From Streptomyces clavuligerus (lineage in GTDB: Bacteria; Actinomycetota; Actinomycetes; Streptomycetales; Streptomycetaceae): 64,000 bases of DNA. A model generated the notes under the pieces. That model did no database searches and was not told the origin of the DNA. It saw only the letters and a program-made list of their open reading frames with translations. Both the position numbers and the translations under genes were made by a program. Positions 32,738 through 42,567 of the stretch are shown here, piece after piece (the first letter of the stretch is position 1; every line of letters starts with the position of its first letter). The stretch spans positions 6,311,001-6,375,000 of the forward strand of contig NZ_CP027858.1 of the NCBI RefSeq assembly GCF_005519465.1. The letters run 5' to 3'.

Positions 32738-33706
32738 GTGGCTGAGGTTGTTGTGTGGGTGGATCATGCCGGTGGTGTGGTGGCGAAGCCGTCGCTGGAG
32801 CTGCTGACGGTGGCGCGGCGGCTGGGTGATCCGGTGGCGGTGGTGGCGGGTGAGGGTGCCGCGGGGGCGGCGGGTGTGCTGGGGGAGCACGGTGCGGTGC
32901 GGGTGCTGGTGTCGGAGGCGCCCGAGTACGGGGAGTTCCTGGTGGTGCCGAAGGTGGACGCGCTGGCGGCGGCGGTGGGTGCGGTGGGGGTGCCGGTGGC
33001 GGTGCTGGTGTCCTCGGGGGGTGAGGGCCGGGAGATCGCGGCGCGGCTGGCGGTGCGGACGGGTTCGGGGATCGTGACGGACGCGGTGGATGTGGAGGTG
33101 GGCGCGGACGGCGGGCCGGTGGCGGTGCAGTCGGTGTTCGCGGCGTCGTTCACGACGCGGTCGCGGGTGACGCGGGGGGTGCCGGTGATCGTGGTGAAGC
33201 CGAACGCGGCGCCGGTGGAGGCGGCTCCCGCGGCGGGTGCGGTGGAGAATCTGGATGTGGTGTTCTCCCCGGCCGCGGTGTGTGCGCGGGTGGTGGAGTG
33301 TGCGGGGCGGGAGGCGAGCGGGCGTCCGGAGCTGACGGAGGCGGCGGTCGTGGTCTCCGGCGGGCGGGGTGTGGGCGGCGCGGAGAACTTCGCGGTCGTC
33401 GAGGCACTCGCGGACGCGCTGGGCGCCGCGGTGGGGGCCTCGCGGGCGGCGGTCGATGCGGGCTGGTACCCGCACTCCCACCAGGTCGGGCAGACCGGCA
33501 AGAGCGTGTCACCGCAGCTGTACATCGCGTCCGGGATCTCCGGCGCGATCCAGCACCGGGCGGGCATGCAGACCTCGAAGACCATCGTCGCAATCAACAA
33601 GGACCCCGAAGCCCCGATCTTCGACCTCGTCGACTACGGCGTCATCGGCGACCTCCACACCGTCCTGCCCCAACTCACCGACGACATCAACCACCGCAAG
33701 AACTGA
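32738..33706 (+). CDS. etfA: electron transfer flavoprotein, alpha subunit
   Basis: 322 residues. The N-terminal domain I (1-190) and the C-terminal FAD-binding domain II are both present. Domain II contains [12 protein letters not shown], the FAD loop [20 protein letters not shown], and [20 protein letters not shown], the standard etfA signature. The start is GTG at 32738 with GGGAG nearby. It is the FAD-carrying partner of EtfB. Codon third positions are strongly G-biased up to about 33570 and then turn C-biased for the last 130 bp, a visible break inside the gene. Confidence 0.95.
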   Translation: MAEVVVWVDHAGGVVAKPSLELLTVARRLGDPVAVVAGEGAAGAAGVLGEHGAVRVLVSEAPEYGEFLVVPKVDALAAAVGAVGVPVAVLVSSGGEGREIAARLAVRTGSGIVTDAVDVEVGADGGPVAVQSVFAASFTTRSRVTRGVPVIVVKPNAAPVEAAPAAGAVENLDVVFSPAAVCARVVECAGREASGRPELTEAAVVVSGGRGVGGAENFAVVEALADALGAAVGASRAAVDAGWYPHSHQVGQTGKSVSPQLYIASGISGAIQHRAGMQTSKTIVAINKDPEAPIFDLVDYGVIGDLHTVLPQLTDDINHRKN

Positions 33707-33853
33707 CCTCGTCCAGCCGCGACAGGGTCGCCGCACCGCACCGCCTCCCGGTGCCCCGGACTCTTCGGCGCCGTTGACGCGCTGACCGAGCCGCCGTTAA
33801 CTTCGCCATCCGGATTTGAGATTCCGATCAGCGAAAACCGGGAGGTCGGTGCG

Positions 33854-35263
33854 GTGACGGATCATCAGAGGAAGACCCGTCCGGCGGAGCAGGAGCAGGA
33901 GCAGGAGCAGGACCAGAGGCAGAGGCAGAAAGGGGAACGGGGGCGGGAACGGGCCGCCGCCCCCGGTACGGCCGCTGACGCCGGTACCGGGGTCTCGCTC
34001 AGCCTCCCTCCCTCGGTCCATGACGAGATCGGCGCCCTGCTGGCCCCGGTGGACGCCGATCTCGTCCGCCGCTACCCGGGTGACCCCGGCACCCGCCGCC
34101 CGGTCCACACCGTCTACGTCCCCGGTGACGCCCTCACCGCCGGAACCCTCCGCTCCTGGGGGGACAGGGCACTCGCCGCGCTCGACGAACACGCCCCCGA
34201 CGCCGCCTCCTTCGCGGCCGTGCTCGGCATCCCCGGCGGTCTCGCCGAGCAGGTGTACACCCGTGTACGGGCCAAGCTGGACCGGGAACCCGTGGAGGAT
34301 CTGCGGATCGACTTCGAGGACGGGTACACCGGCGGCGGCGCCACCGAGGACGCCGACGCGGCGCGGGCCGCCCGGCTGCTCGCCGGGGCGCACCGGGACG
34401 GCACCGCCGCCCCGTACACGGGCATCCGGGCGGCCTGTCTGGAGGCCCCGGTGCGTGACCGGGGCATCCGCACCCTCGACATCTTCCTCACCGGGTTGTT
34501 GGAGCACGGAGGGGCGCTGCCCCCGGGGCTCGTCCTCACCCTCCCGAAGGTCTCCTACGCCGAGCAGGTCACCGCGTTCGTCCGGCTGCTCGAAGCCTTC
34601 GAGCGGACCCACGGCCTCCAACCGGGCCGGATCGGCTTCGAGATACAGATCGAAACCAGCCAGGCGATCCTCGCCGCCGACGGCACCGCCACGGTCGCCC
34701 GGATGATCGACGCGGCGGACGGCCGGGCCACCGGGCTCCACTACGGCACCTTCGACTACAGCGCGGCGCTCGGGGTGAGCGCCGCCCACCAGGCGAGCGA
34801 CCATCCCGCCGCCGACCACGCCAAGGCGGTGATGCAGGTGGCCGCCGCGGGCACCGGCGTCCGGGTCTGCGACGGCTCGTCCAACGTCCTGCCCGTCGGC
34901 ACCACCGAGCAGGTCCACGCGGCCTGGCGGCTGCACTACGGACTTGTCCGCCGCGCTCTCGCCCGCGCCTACTACCAGGGGTGGGACATGCACCCCGGGC
35001 AGCTCCCGACCCGTTACGCCGCTGTCTACGCCTTCTACCGGGCGGGGTTCGCGGAGGCGGCCGGGCGGCTCGGCGGCTACGCGGAGCGCGCGGGCGGGGC
35101 CGTCCTGGACGAGCCCGCCACGGCCCGGGCGCTCGCCTCCCACCTGCTGCGCGGTATCGAGTGCGGCGCCCTCGACACCGCCGAGACCACGGTGGCGTGC
35201 GGTCTCGCCCCGGACCGCCTGCGTGCCTTCGCCGCACCCCGCGGCGGCACACCGGCCCGCTGA
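33854..35263 (+). CDS. DUF6986 / HpcH-HpaI aldolase-like protein
   Basis: A 469-residue cytoplasmic protein. After a charged low-complexity N-terminus (QEQEQEQDQRQRQ, about 11-26), a TIM-barrel of the HpcH/HpaI aldolase/citrate lyase type follows. RIDFEDGYTGGG (acidic metal loop) and RIGFEIQIETSQAIL (the second conserved Glu) are typical. The C-terminus has YYQGWDMHPGQLPTRYAAVYAFYR, characteristic of the DUF6986 group, often near purine or glyoxylate genes. Such enzymes add or remove acetyl- or pyruvate-derived units. GTG at 33854 follows GGGAGG. The substrate is unknown. Confidence 0.78.
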   Translation: MTDHQRKTRPAEQEQEQEQDQRQRQKGERGRERAAAPGTAADAGTGVSLSLPPSVHDEIGALLAPVDADLVRRYPGDPGTRRPVHTVYVPGDALTAGTLRSWGDRALAALDEHAPDAASFAAVLGIPGGLAEQVYTRVRAKLDREPVEDLRIDFEDGYTGGGATEDADAARAARLLAGAHRDGTAAPYTGIRAACLEAPVRDRGIRTLDIFLTGLLEHGGALPPGLVLTLPKVSYAEQVTAFVRLLEAFERTHGLQPGRIGFEIQIETSQAILAADGTATVARMIDAADGRATGLHYGTFDYSAALGVSAAHQASDHPAADHAKAVMQVAAAGTGVRVCDGSSNVLPVGTTEQVHAAWRLHYGLVRRALARAYYQGWDMHPGQLPTRYAAVYAFYRAGFAEAAGRLGGYAERAGGAVLDEPATARALASHLLRGIECGALDTAETTVACGLAPDRLRAFAAPRGGTPAR

Positions 35264-35299
35264 GCCGCGTGCGGTGGGCGTCGAGCTGTGCCCGTGTGC

Positions 35300-36394
35300 T
35301 CAGGCGGTGCCCGCCGGTGGCGGGATCTCGCCCGACCCCCGGGGGATGAGTTCCGTCGCCAGTGTCACCCGTACCGGCTCGCCGCCCGCGCCGTCGAGCC
35401 TCCGGAACAACTGCTCCGCCGCCGTGCGCCCGAGGGCCCGCGCGTCCTGGGCGACGACGGTGATCCCCAGCAGGTCGGCGAGGTCCAGATCGTCGAAGCC
35501 GACCAGGGCGACGGGGTGTTCACGCCCCGTCCCGGCCGCGGCCCGGGGCCCGGCGAGGACCCGTACGGCCGTCACGGTGACACGGTTGTTGCCCGCGAGG
35601 ACCGCCGTCACCGGCTCCGGGCCGGTCAGCATGGCCCGGACCGCGTCCCGGACCCGCTCCGGGGCGGTCGGGCCCAGGGAGACCCAGGACGGGCCGACGG
35701 GGAGCCCCGCGTCGGCCATGGCCGCCCGGTAGCCGCGCAGCCGCTCGGCGGCGGTGTGGATACGGGGCCGGTCGCCGACGAACCCGATCCGGCGGTGGCC
35801 ATGGGCGATCAGATGAGCCGTGCCCGCCCGCGCCCCGCCGAAGCTGTCGGAGAGGACGGTGTCCGCGTCGATCAGCCCGGCGGGCCGGTCCACGAACACG
35901 GTCGCCACCCCCGCGCGTATCTCGGGCTCCAGATAGCGGTGGTCGTGACCGGCGGGGATCACGATCAGCCCGTCCACGCGGCGGGCGCACAGCGCGAGCG
36001 CCAACTCCTGCTCCCGCTCCGGGTCCTCGGCGCTGGAGCCGTTGATGAGCAGGGCGCCGTGCGCGCGGGCGACCTCCTCCACCGCGCGGCTCAGCGGGCC
36101 GTAGAACGGGTCGGCGAGGTCTTCGAGCACCAGCCCGACGGACGCGGTACGGCCCTTGCGCAGCACCCGCGCGCTGTCGTTGCGGCGGAAGCCCAGGGCC
36201 TCGATGGCCTCCTGGACCCGGCGTTCGGTGTCGGCGGTGACCCCGGGCTCGCCGTTGACCACCCGGGAGACGGTCTTCAGGCCGACCCCGGCCCGCGCGG
36301 CGACGTCCTTCATCGTGGGCCGGTTGCCCCAGGGGCGCTCCGGTGCTCCGGAGCCCCGGCCGGACGCGAGGGAGGGGTGAACGGTGTCGGCCAC
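35300..36394 (-). CDS. LacI-family transcriptional repressor
   Basis: 364 residues. The LacI helix-turn-helix begins at about residue 28 (MKDVAARAGVGLKTVSRVVNGEPGV), followed by a periplasmic-binding-protein-like sugar sensor from VGLVLEDLADPFYGPL to the C-terminus. GTG at 36392-36394 gives a 27-residue extension before the HTH; the internal ATG at the HTH itself lacks a ribosome site. It is divergent from a ROK kinase and is followed across the kinase by a GH27 alpha-galactosidase and an ABC importer. It most likely represses this alpha-galactoside locus. A 12-bp palindrome lies between it and the kinase. Confidence 0.9.
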   Translation of the reverse strand: MADTVHPSLASGRGSGAPERPWGNRPTMKDVAARAGVGLKTVSRVVNGEPGVTADTERRVQEAIEALGFRRNDSARVLRKGRTASVGLVLEDLADPFYGPLSRAVEEVARAHGALLINGSSAEDPEREQELALALCARRVDGLIVIPAGHDHRYLEPEIRAGVATVFVDRPAGLIDADTVLSDSFGGARAGTAHLIAHGHRRIGFVGDRPRIHTAAERLRGYRAAMADAGLPVGPSWVSLGPTAPERVRDAVRAMLTGPEPVTAVLAGNNRVTVTAVRVLAGPRAAAGTGREHPVALVGFDDLDLADLLGITVVAQDARALGRTAAEQLFRRLDGAGGEPVRVTLATELIPRGSGEIPPPAGTA

Positions 36395-36702
36395 AGTGCG
36401 TCGTCCTGTCTCGTCGGGTGGGTGGGGCGGTGCACCGGTCCGGCGCCCGCCTGCCCTCAGGTGTCGCCGGTCCGGTGCCGCCCGTCCCAGGTGCTGCCGG
36501 TCCGCGTGTCCCGGCCCGGGTGCCACCGGGGCCGGGCGACGCCCGTCCGGGTGCGGCTGATCCGGGTGCCGCCGGTCCGGTGTGTCTGCGCCGAGCGGCG
36601 CGGAGTAGCGATGAGCATAGGCCCTGGACAACGTTGTCAGGGCTGGGGAGACTGTTCTCCCGTCAGGTAGGTAGGACCAGTTCACCGGGGGATGCCAGAC
36701 CG
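36395..36702. promoter_or_regulatory. divergent control region with LacI-type operator
   Basis: 308 bp. GACAACGTTGTC at 36627-36638 is a perfect palindrome with the central CG of LacI-family operators, set among A/T-richer bases. To its left, 36450-36585 consists of roughly eight degenerate copies of GGTGCCGCCGGTCC. No promoter elements were convincing. TTGTCC, read leftward from within the operator, may be a -35 for lacI. Confidence 0.6.
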
Positions 36703-37671
36703 ATGCGCAACGACCTCGTCGCCGCCCTGGACATCGGCGGAACCAAGATCGCGGGTGCACTGGTGGACGGCGGGGGACGGCTCCTGCTGCGTGCGCGGCG
36801 GTCCACCCCCGCCCAGGAGGACGCCGAGACGGTGATGGCCGCCGTGGACGCGGTGCTGGGCGAGCTGACCGGGTCCCTCCCGTGGACGCGTGTCACCGCT
36901 GTCGGCATCGGCAGCGCGGGTCCGGTGGACGCGTCGGCGGGCACGGTCAGCCCGGTCAACGTGCCGGGGTGGCGCGATTTCCCCCTCGTCCCCCGGGTCG
37001 CGCGGAGCGTTGGCGGGCTGCCCGTCACACTGGTGGGCGACGGGGTCGCGATGGCCGCCGCCGAGCACTGGCAGGGCGCGGCCCGCGGCTGCCGGAACGC
37101 GCTCTGTCTGGTGGTGTCCACGGGGGTCGGCGGCGGACTCGTCCTGGACGGCCGGGTGCATGCCGGGCCCACCGGGAACGCGGGCCATATCGGCCACATC
37201 AGCGTCGACCTCGACGGCGAGCCCTGTCCGTGCGGGGGGCGCGGCTGTGTGGAGCGCACGGCCAGCGGCCCCAGCATCGCCCGCCGGGCGCTGGCGAACG
37301 GCTGGCGGCCGGGCCCGGACGGCGACACCTCGGCCGCCGCCGTGGCCGCGGCGGCCCACCGGGGCGACCCGGTCGCGGTGGCCTCGTTCGAACGGGCGGC
37401 CCAGGCGCTGGCTGCCGGGATCGCCGCGACCGCCGCCCTGGTGGAGATCGAGACCGCGGTGGTCGGCGGGGGAGTGTCCCGGGCGGGCGAGGTGCTGTTC
37501 GCCCCGCTGCGGCGCCATCTGCGGGAGTACGCCACGCTCTCCTTCGTCCGGGACACGACCGTGGTGCCCGCGCTGACGGGCACCGACGCGGGGCTGGTGG
37601 GCGCTGCCGCCGCCGCCCGGCTCGGCGGGAGGGGCACGGCGGAGGCGGTCGTCGGCGGACGGCCGTCCTGA
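36703..37671 (+). CDS. ROK-family sugar kinase (glucokinase-like)
   Basis: 322 residues without an N-terminal DNA-binding domain, so a kinase rather than a repressor. The ATP loop is ALDIGGTKIAGALVD (residues 8-22), with the ExGH equivalent GNAGHIGHISVD. The zinc motif PCPCGGRGCVE is complete, with three cysteines spaced CxCGGxGC. It would phosphorylate a hexose, plausibly glucose or galactose released by the neighbouring GH27 enzyme. ATG at 36703. It is divergent from the LacI gene and convergent with the alpha-galactosidase. Confidence 0.88.
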   Translation: MRNDLVAALDIGGTKIAGALVDGGGRLLLRARRSTPAQEDAETVMAAVDAVLGELTGSLPWTRVTAVGIGSAGPVDASAGTVSPVNVPGWRDFPLVPRVARSVGGLPVTLVGDGVAMAAAEHWQGAARGCRNALCLVVSTGVGGGLVLDGRVHAGPTGNAGHIGHISVDLDGEPCPCGGRGCVERTASGPSIARRALANGWRPGPDGDTSAAAVAAAAHRGDPVAVASFERAAQALAAGIAATAALVEIETAVVGGGVSRAGEVLFAPLRRHLREYATLSFVRDTTVVPALTGTDAGLVGAAAAARLGGRGTAEAVVGGRPS

Positions 37672-37750
37672 GCACCCCGGGCCGCTGCCGTATTCCGCGC
37701 GGCGCGGTGGCCCGGGGCCGGGGCGACCCGGGGGCGCGGGCGCGACGGCC

Positions 37751-37774
37751 GGGGAGCCGTCCGGGGCGCTCCCC
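37751..37774. terminator. hairpin between ROK kinase and GH27 gene
   Basis: GGGGAGC (37751-37757) and GCTCCCC (37768-37774) form a 7-bp stem with a 10-nt loop in the 197-bp convergent gap. There is no T tract. Confidence 0.35.
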
Positions 37775-37868
37775 GCGCGGGCGCGGCGGACGACACCCGA
37801 CGACTCCCCGGCGCGGCCTCGGCCACGGCCCGTGGGACGGCGTCCGGGGCGGTGCGTGCGGCCGGAGG

Positions 37869-39950
37869 TCAGCAGCCGATGGCGAGATCCGCCCAGTCGG
37901 CGTGGTCGGAGTCGATGCCGTCGCCGCCGTCCGTGACCACCAGCCGTACGGCCTTGGCGCCGCGGACGTCCGCCGTGAGCGGCTGGGCGTTCATGGCGTT
38001 GGTCAGCACCCCGGTGGACGCGGCCTTGACCCCGTCGGCCCAGATCTCGAAGGCGACCGTGCCGCGGGTCCCCTTCTCGTCGTCCACCCCGACCTGCGCG
38101 CTGACGGTGGTGCACCGGCCGCCCGTGTAGTACTCGACCGTGCTCGACGCGTGCGCCCCGAGCCCCTTGGCGAAGACCTGTCCGCCGATGGTCAGGGGCC
38201 GGCCGTCACCGGCCTTGCTCTCGCCGTTGCTGCGGTCCTTCTCCACCGGGCCGAAGCCGTTGACCGCGCTCAGCCAGCCGATGTCGCTGAGGTAGGACCG
38301 TCCGGCGGGCGGCGGGACGACCACGCTCACGGCCGCCGGCGCGGAGTGGGTGAGCCGGGTGCCGGTGATCGAACGGTGGGTGACCGTCAGGGTCAGTCCG
38401 TAGGAGCCGGGCGCGGTGCCCGCCGGAACGGTGAACTCCCAGCCCGTGGTGAGCTTCTGGCCACCGTTCAGCACCCGCCGTGCCGTGGGGGAGGTCGGCC
38501 GCACGGTCCAGCCCTGGGGGCCGGTCAGCGCCGCCGCGACCTTCAGCGCCGGGGTGCGGCCCAGGTCGGTGACGGCGGTGGTCAGCCGCCCGGTGCTGGT
38601 GGCCTCCGCCATGACGTTGTCCTCGGCGCTCAGTTCCATGCTCGGCGGCAGCACGGCCCAGGCCCGCTCCGGGGCGACCCTCAGCAGCACCGTGCCGTGC
38701 GCGGGCACCGTCGCCGACAGCGTTCCCGCGGTGTGGGCGCTGCCGTGCCGCCACAGGTCGCGGACCTTGTACGCGGTGGCCTGCGCCAGCCCCACGGCCT
38801 GCGCGGTGGTGGCGATCCGCTGCGGCCGGGCACTCTCGTTGAAGAGCGCGACGGCGCGGCTGCCGTCCGCCAGCTCCTTGGCGACCACCCAGCGTCCGCC
38901 CTCGGAGGAGACGACCGTGCCCTGCTTGCCCAGCCGGTCCTGGTTGACCGCGATCACCTCGCGGTTGCCCAGGATCTCGAAGGTGGACTCGGGAACCTTG
39001 CGCAGATCGGCCCCGATCAGCAGCGGTGCCGCCATGATCGACCACATGGAGAAGTGGGAGCGGTACTCCGTGTCCGTCATCCCGCCGTTGCCGACCTCCA
39101 GCATGTCGGGGTCGTTCCAGTGGCCGGGGCCCGCGTAGGGGGCGAGCGGCAGATTCCTCTTCATGATCGACAACATGGAGCCCCAGTTGTCGCTGATGTC
39201 ACCGGTGGTGCGCCAGAGCTGGCCGACGTCCTTCGCCCACTCCCATGGCTTGTTCTGACCCCATTCGCAGATGCTGTAGACGATGGGGCGGCCGGTCGCG
39301 CGGAGCGCGTCGCGCATCGTGGTGTAGCGGAGTTTGGCGTCCACGCCCTGGTTATTGCAGTTGTCGTACTTGAGATAGTCCACGCCCCAGTCCGCGAACT
39401 GCTGGGCGTCGCTGTACTCGTGACCGAGGGCCCCGGGGAATCCGGCGCGGTTGCACGTCTTGGTCCCCGCACTGGTGTAGATGCCGAATTTCAGCCCCTT
39501 GGCGTGCACATAGTCGGCGACCGCTTTGATGCCGTTCGGGAAGCGCACCGGGTCCGGCACGAGTTTGCCCTCGGCGTTCCGCTCCGGCAGCGCCCAGCAG
39601 TCGTCCAGGTTCACATAGGTGTATCCCGCTTCCTTGAGTCCCCGTGCCACAAAGATATCGGCGATGCCCTTGACCATGGCCTCATGGAAATCGGCCCGGC
39701 AGTGGGTGGAGTTCCAGTTGTTGAAGCCCATCGGCGGGGTCGCGGCCGGGGCCTCGGCGCCCGCCGCCGGGGCCGGGGGGAGCGCCGGTGCCCGCTCCGG
39801 CACGGCCGCCCGGGGCGCCGCGCCGGGGGTCCCGGGGGCCTGGGGGAGCGCCGTGGCCGCCGGGACGCTGAGTCCACCGGCGCCGAGCACGGCGGCCGTC
39901 AGCGCTCCGATGACTCTCCGGCGCGCCCGGGGGAGGGAAGGGTGACGCAT
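37869..39950 (-). CDS. secreted GH27 alpha-galactosidase with NPCBM domain
   Basis: 693 residues. The signal peptide (1-34, LPRARRRVIGALTAAVLGAG...) has arginines before the core and may be Tat-type. The catalytic TIM barrel begins at TPPMGFNNWN (71-80); the nucleophile is D196 in YLKYDNCN and the acid/base is D251 in RTTGDISDNW, both conserved in GH27. A beta-sandwich follows, then a putative sorting/fibronectin-like domain, and a C-terminal NPCBM carbohydrate-binding module (SYLSDIGWLSAVNGFGPVEK to the end). It releases galactose from alpha-galactosides outside the cell. It is divergent from a sugar ABC importer. Confidence 0.93.
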   Translation of the reverse strand: MRHPSLPRARRRVIGALTAAVLGAGGLSVPAATALPQAPGTPGAAPRAAVPERAPALPPAPAAGAEAPAATPPMGFNNWNSTHCRADFHEAMVKGIADIFVARGLKEAGYTYVNLDDCWALPERNAEGKLVPDPVRFPNGIKAVADYVHAKGLKFGIYTSAGTKTCNRAGFPGALGHEYSDAQQFADWGVDYLKYDNCNNQGVDAKLRYTTMRDALRATGRPIVYSICEWGQNKPWEWAKDVGQLWRTTGDISDNWGSMLSIMKRNLPLAPYAGPGHWNDPDMLEVGNGGMTDTEYRSHFSMWSIMAAPLLIGADLRKVPESTFEILGNREVIAVNQDRLGKQGTVVSSEGGRWVVAKELADGSRAVALFNESARPQRIATTAQAVGLAQATAYKVRDLWRHGSAHTAGTLSATVPAHGTVLLRVAPERAWAVLPPSMELSAEDNVMAEATSTGRLTTAVTDLGRTPALKVAAALTGPQGWTVRPTSPTARRVLNGGQKLTTGWEFTVPAGTAPGSYGLTLTVTHRSITGTRLTHSAPAAVSVVVPPPAGRSYLSDIGWLSAVNGFGPVEKDRSNGESKAGDGRPLTIGGQVFAKGLGAHASSTVEYYTGGRCTTVSAQVGVDDEKGTRGTVAFEIWADGVKAASTGVLTNAMNAQPLTADVRGAKAVRLVVTDGGDGIDSDHADWADLAIGC

Positions 39951-40084
39951 CGTAACCTTCTTCCATACTCGCAGGGATGGAACGGGAAGGCGTGTACGTG
40001 TCAGGGGCGAGCGTTTACGGTAGAGCCTGTTGGAGTCTGTTGGAAGAGATGCGGTAACGGTTGGCCGATGTCCTGCCGAGACCC

Positions 40085-40113
40085 TTGACGGGGCCGATCT
40101 GGCGGAGTGAGAT
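40085..40113 (+). promoter_or_regulatory. promoter candidate for the ABC importer operon
   Basis: TTGACG (40085-40090), 17-nt spacer, TGAGAT (40108-40113), 48 bases before the ATG. The surrounding 211-bp divergent region to the GH27 gene has no clear copy of the LacI palindrome seen at 36627. Confidence 0.45.
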
Positions 40114-40161
40114 CCAATCCTTGCGTTGAGTTGTGTTGGGTTGCACCCCGGAGGAGGGACC

Positions 40162-41514
40162 ATGGCACGGTCATCGTTCAACGGCTCAGCAATACCCGGA
40201 AGCGTGACAGGTCATCGGATGTCACGACGGGGCCTGTTACGCGGCGCGGTGGCCGGCACGGGGGCGGTCGCCCTGCCCTCGCTGCTCACCGCCTGCGGTG
40301 GTGGTCCGGGGGGCGACGGCAAGACGGTCACCCTGGGCTCCAACTCCTCCGACCCGGTGCCGAAGAAGGCGTTCGCCGACGCCTTCGCCGCCTATGGGAA
40401 ACAGTCCGAGGAAGGGCGGAAGGTCAAGGTCAACACGGTTGACCACAACACTTTCCAGGAGAACATCAACCGGTATCTCCAGGGCACCCCCGACGATGTC
40501 TTCATGTGGTTCGCGGGCTACCGCATGCAGTTCTTCGCCCAGAAAGGGCTGTTGCACGACATCAGCGATCTGTGGCGTGACTACAAGGGCTTCTCCGAGG
40601 CGCTGAAGACCCAGTCCACCGGCGCGGACGGCAAACAGTACCTCACCCCGTACTACTACTACCCCTGGGCCGTCTTCCACCGGAAGAGCCTCTTCCGGAA
40701 GCATGGCTACACCGCGCCCCGCACACTCGACCAGTACATCGCCCTCGCGAAGCAGATGAAGAAGGACGACATCGTCCCCATCGCCTTCTGCGACAAGGAC
40801 GGCTGGCCCGCCATGGGCACGTTCGACTACATCAATATGCGCAGCAACGGCTATGCGTTCCATCAGCGCCTCATGGCGGGCGAGGAGGCGTGGACGGACA
40901 ACCGGGTCAAGAACGTCTTCGACACCTGGCGGAGCCTGCTGCCGTACTGCCAGCCCGGCGCCAACGGCCGCACCTGGCAGGAAGCCGCCACCAGCCTCCA
41001 GAAGCGGGAGACCGGTATGGCCGTCTTCGGACTGCCGCACCCCGGCGCCCAGTTCCCCCGGGAGGACCACGACGACCTCGACTTCTTCGCCTTTCCCGAG
41101 ATCGCCCCCGAGCACGGCCAGGACGCGGTCGAGGCCCCCGTCGACGGCTTCCTGCTGGCCGGGAAGTCCAAGAGCCTCAAGAACGACAAGACCATGGAGA
41201 GCGCCAAGGACCTGCTGAGATGGCTGGCCACCGGTGAGGCCGAGGACATCTATCTGGCCAGTGACCCCAACAACATCGCGGTCAGCGACCAGGCCGACAT
41301 CTCCCGGTACACCCCGCTCCAGAAGAAGGCCGTGGAACTGGTCTCCGGAGCCCGGCAGATCTCCCAGTTCCTCGACCGGGACACCCGGCCCGACTTCTCC
41401 TCCACCGTTATGGTTCCGGCCATTCAGGACTTCATCAACAACCCGAAGGACGTGGACGGATTGGTGAACGGCATCGAGAGGCAGAAGAAGACCATCTTCA
41501 CCGCCGACTCCTGA
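40162..41514 (+). CDS. sugar ABC transporter substrate-binding lipoprotein
   Basis: A 450-residue family 1 solute-binding protein. The signal has a twin-arginine motif SRRGLLRG (R22, R23) and lipobox LLTAC (Cys45), so it is probably a Tat-exported lipoprotein. The mature part contains YYYYPWAVFHRKSLFRKHGY and the usual hinge segments of sugar-binding proteins. Leu26 is encoded by TTA (40237-40239), so uptake may depend on bldA. GGAGGAGGG precedes the ATG. The two permease genes follow; no ATPase is encoded, as is usual for Streptomyces systems that share MsiK. Ligand likely an alpha-galactoside. Confidence 0.92.
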   Translation: MARSSFNGSAIPGSVTGHRMSRRGLLRGAVAGTGAVALPSLLTACGGGPGGDGKTVTLGSNSSDPVPKKAFADAFAAYGKQSEEGRKVKVNTVDHNTFQENINRYLQGTPDDVFMWFAGYRMQFFAQKGLLHDISDLWRDYKGFSEALKTQSTGADGKQYLTPYYYYPWAVFHRKSLFRKHGYTAPRTLDQYIALAKQMKKDDIVPIAFCDKDGWPAMGTFDYINMRSNGYAFHQRLMAGEEAWTDNRVKNVFDTWRSLLPYCQPGANGRTWQEAATSLQKRETGMAVFGLPHPGAQFPREDHDDLDFFAFPEIAPEHGQDAVEAPVDGFLLAGKSKSLKNDKTMESAKDLLRWLATGEAEDIYLASDPNNIAVSDQADISRYTPLQKKAVELVSGARQISQFLDRDTRPDFSSTVMVPAIQDFINNPKDVDGLVNGIERQKKTIFTADS

Positions 41515-41568
41515 GCTCCCGACGTCCCGCCCCGCTCCCGTACGCGACCGACTTTGGAGTCACCGCCC

Positions 41569-42567
41569 GTGCCGCTGTCGCAGAAACCCGGGGGCGGGCC
41601 CCCGGACCACCAGCCGGAGCCGCACACGGGCCCGGCCCCGGCACGGACCGGCCCGTCCGGGGCGGGCCCACCGCGCCGGGGCACACGGCGGCTGCGCCGC
41701 TTCAACCGCCGCGATCTGGCTGTCGTCACGGTGCTGCTGGGCATCCCCGTCCTGCTCGACATCGCCGTCGTCTGGGGGCCGACACTCGCCTCCGTCGCCC
41801 TCTCCTTCACCAGCTGGGACGGCATCGGCGAGATCACCTGGGTCGGCACCGAGAACTACGAGAACCTCTTCACCAACTACCCGGCCTTCTGGCCCGCCGC
41901 CCGCCACAACCTGCTCTGGCTGGCCTTCCTCGGCCTGCTCGCCACCCCGTTCGGACTGCTGCTCGCGGTCCTGATCGACCGGGGCGTGCGCTTCAGCCGC
42001 TTCTACCAGTCCACCCTCTACATGCCGGTGGTGCTCTCGCTCGCCGTCGTCGGCTTCATCGCGCAGTTGATCTTCTCCCGCGACCAGGGCGCCCTCAACG
42101 CCGTCCTGGGCGACACCGAGACCCCCACCGACTGGCTCGGCGACCCCGATCTCAACCTCTGGATGATCCTGCTGACGGCCGCCTGGCGGCACACCGGCTA
42201 TGTGATGATCCTCTACCTCGCCGGGCTGAAGGCCGTCGACCCCAGCCTCAAGGAAGCCGCCGCCATCGACGGCGCGAGCGAGGCACAGACGTTCTTCCGG
42301 GTGGTCCTGCCGACCCTGCGGCCGGTCAACGTCATCGTCGGCGTCATCACCGTCATCGAGGCCCTGCGCGCCTTCGACATCGTCTACGCCGTCAACAAGG
42401 GCCGGAACGGGCTGGAACTGCTCTCCGTCCTCGTCACCGACAACATCATCGGCGAGGCCGCCCGGATCGGCTTCGGCTCCGCCATCGCCGTCGTGCTGCT
42501 GCTGTTCTCCCTGGGCTTCGTCATCACCTTCCTGGTCCAGGAGATCCGGGGGGAGAAGAACCGATGA
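41569..42567 (+). CDS. sugar ABC transporter permease, MalF type
   Basis: 332 residues. A proline-rich cytoplasmic N-terminus (1-45) precedes six transmembrane helices. The ATPase-docking EAA loop reads EAAAIDGASEAQTFFRVVLP, intact. It forms the membrane channel with the next permease. GTG at 41569 is chosen because GGAG lies nine bases before it. The final codons overlap the start of the second permease (ATGA). It lies 54 bp after the binding-protein gene. Confidence 0.92.
   Translation: MPLSQKPGGGPPDHQPEPHTGPAPARTGPSGAGPPRRGTRRLRRFNRRDLAVVTVLLGIPVLLDIAVVWGPTLASVALSFTSWDGIGEITWVGTENYENLFTNYPAFWPAARHNLLWLAFLGLLATPFGLLLAVLIDRGVRFSRFYQSTLYMPVVLSLAVVGFIAQLIFSRDQGALNAVLGDTETPTDWLGDPDLNLWMILLTAAWRHTGYVMILYLAGLKAVDPSLKEAAAIDGASEAQTFFRVVLPTLRPVNVIVGVITVIEALRAFDIVYAVNKGRNGLELLSVLVTDNIIGEAARIGFGSAIAVVLLLFSLGFVITFLVQEIRGEKNR

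Noticed and set aside
31709..33706. Horizontal transfer of the etf genes
   Set aside because: The skew is unusual, but both proteins look like ordinary actinobacterial EtfB and EtfA; skew alone is not evidence of transfer, so it is reported only as a composition anomaly.
36882..40088. An open plus-strand frame of more than 1000 codons over the ROK and GH27 genes
   Set aside because: It lies out of frame with the ROK kinase and antisense to the GH27 enzyme; its peptide is arginine/glycine-rich without motifs, the usual shadow of GC-rich coding DNA.
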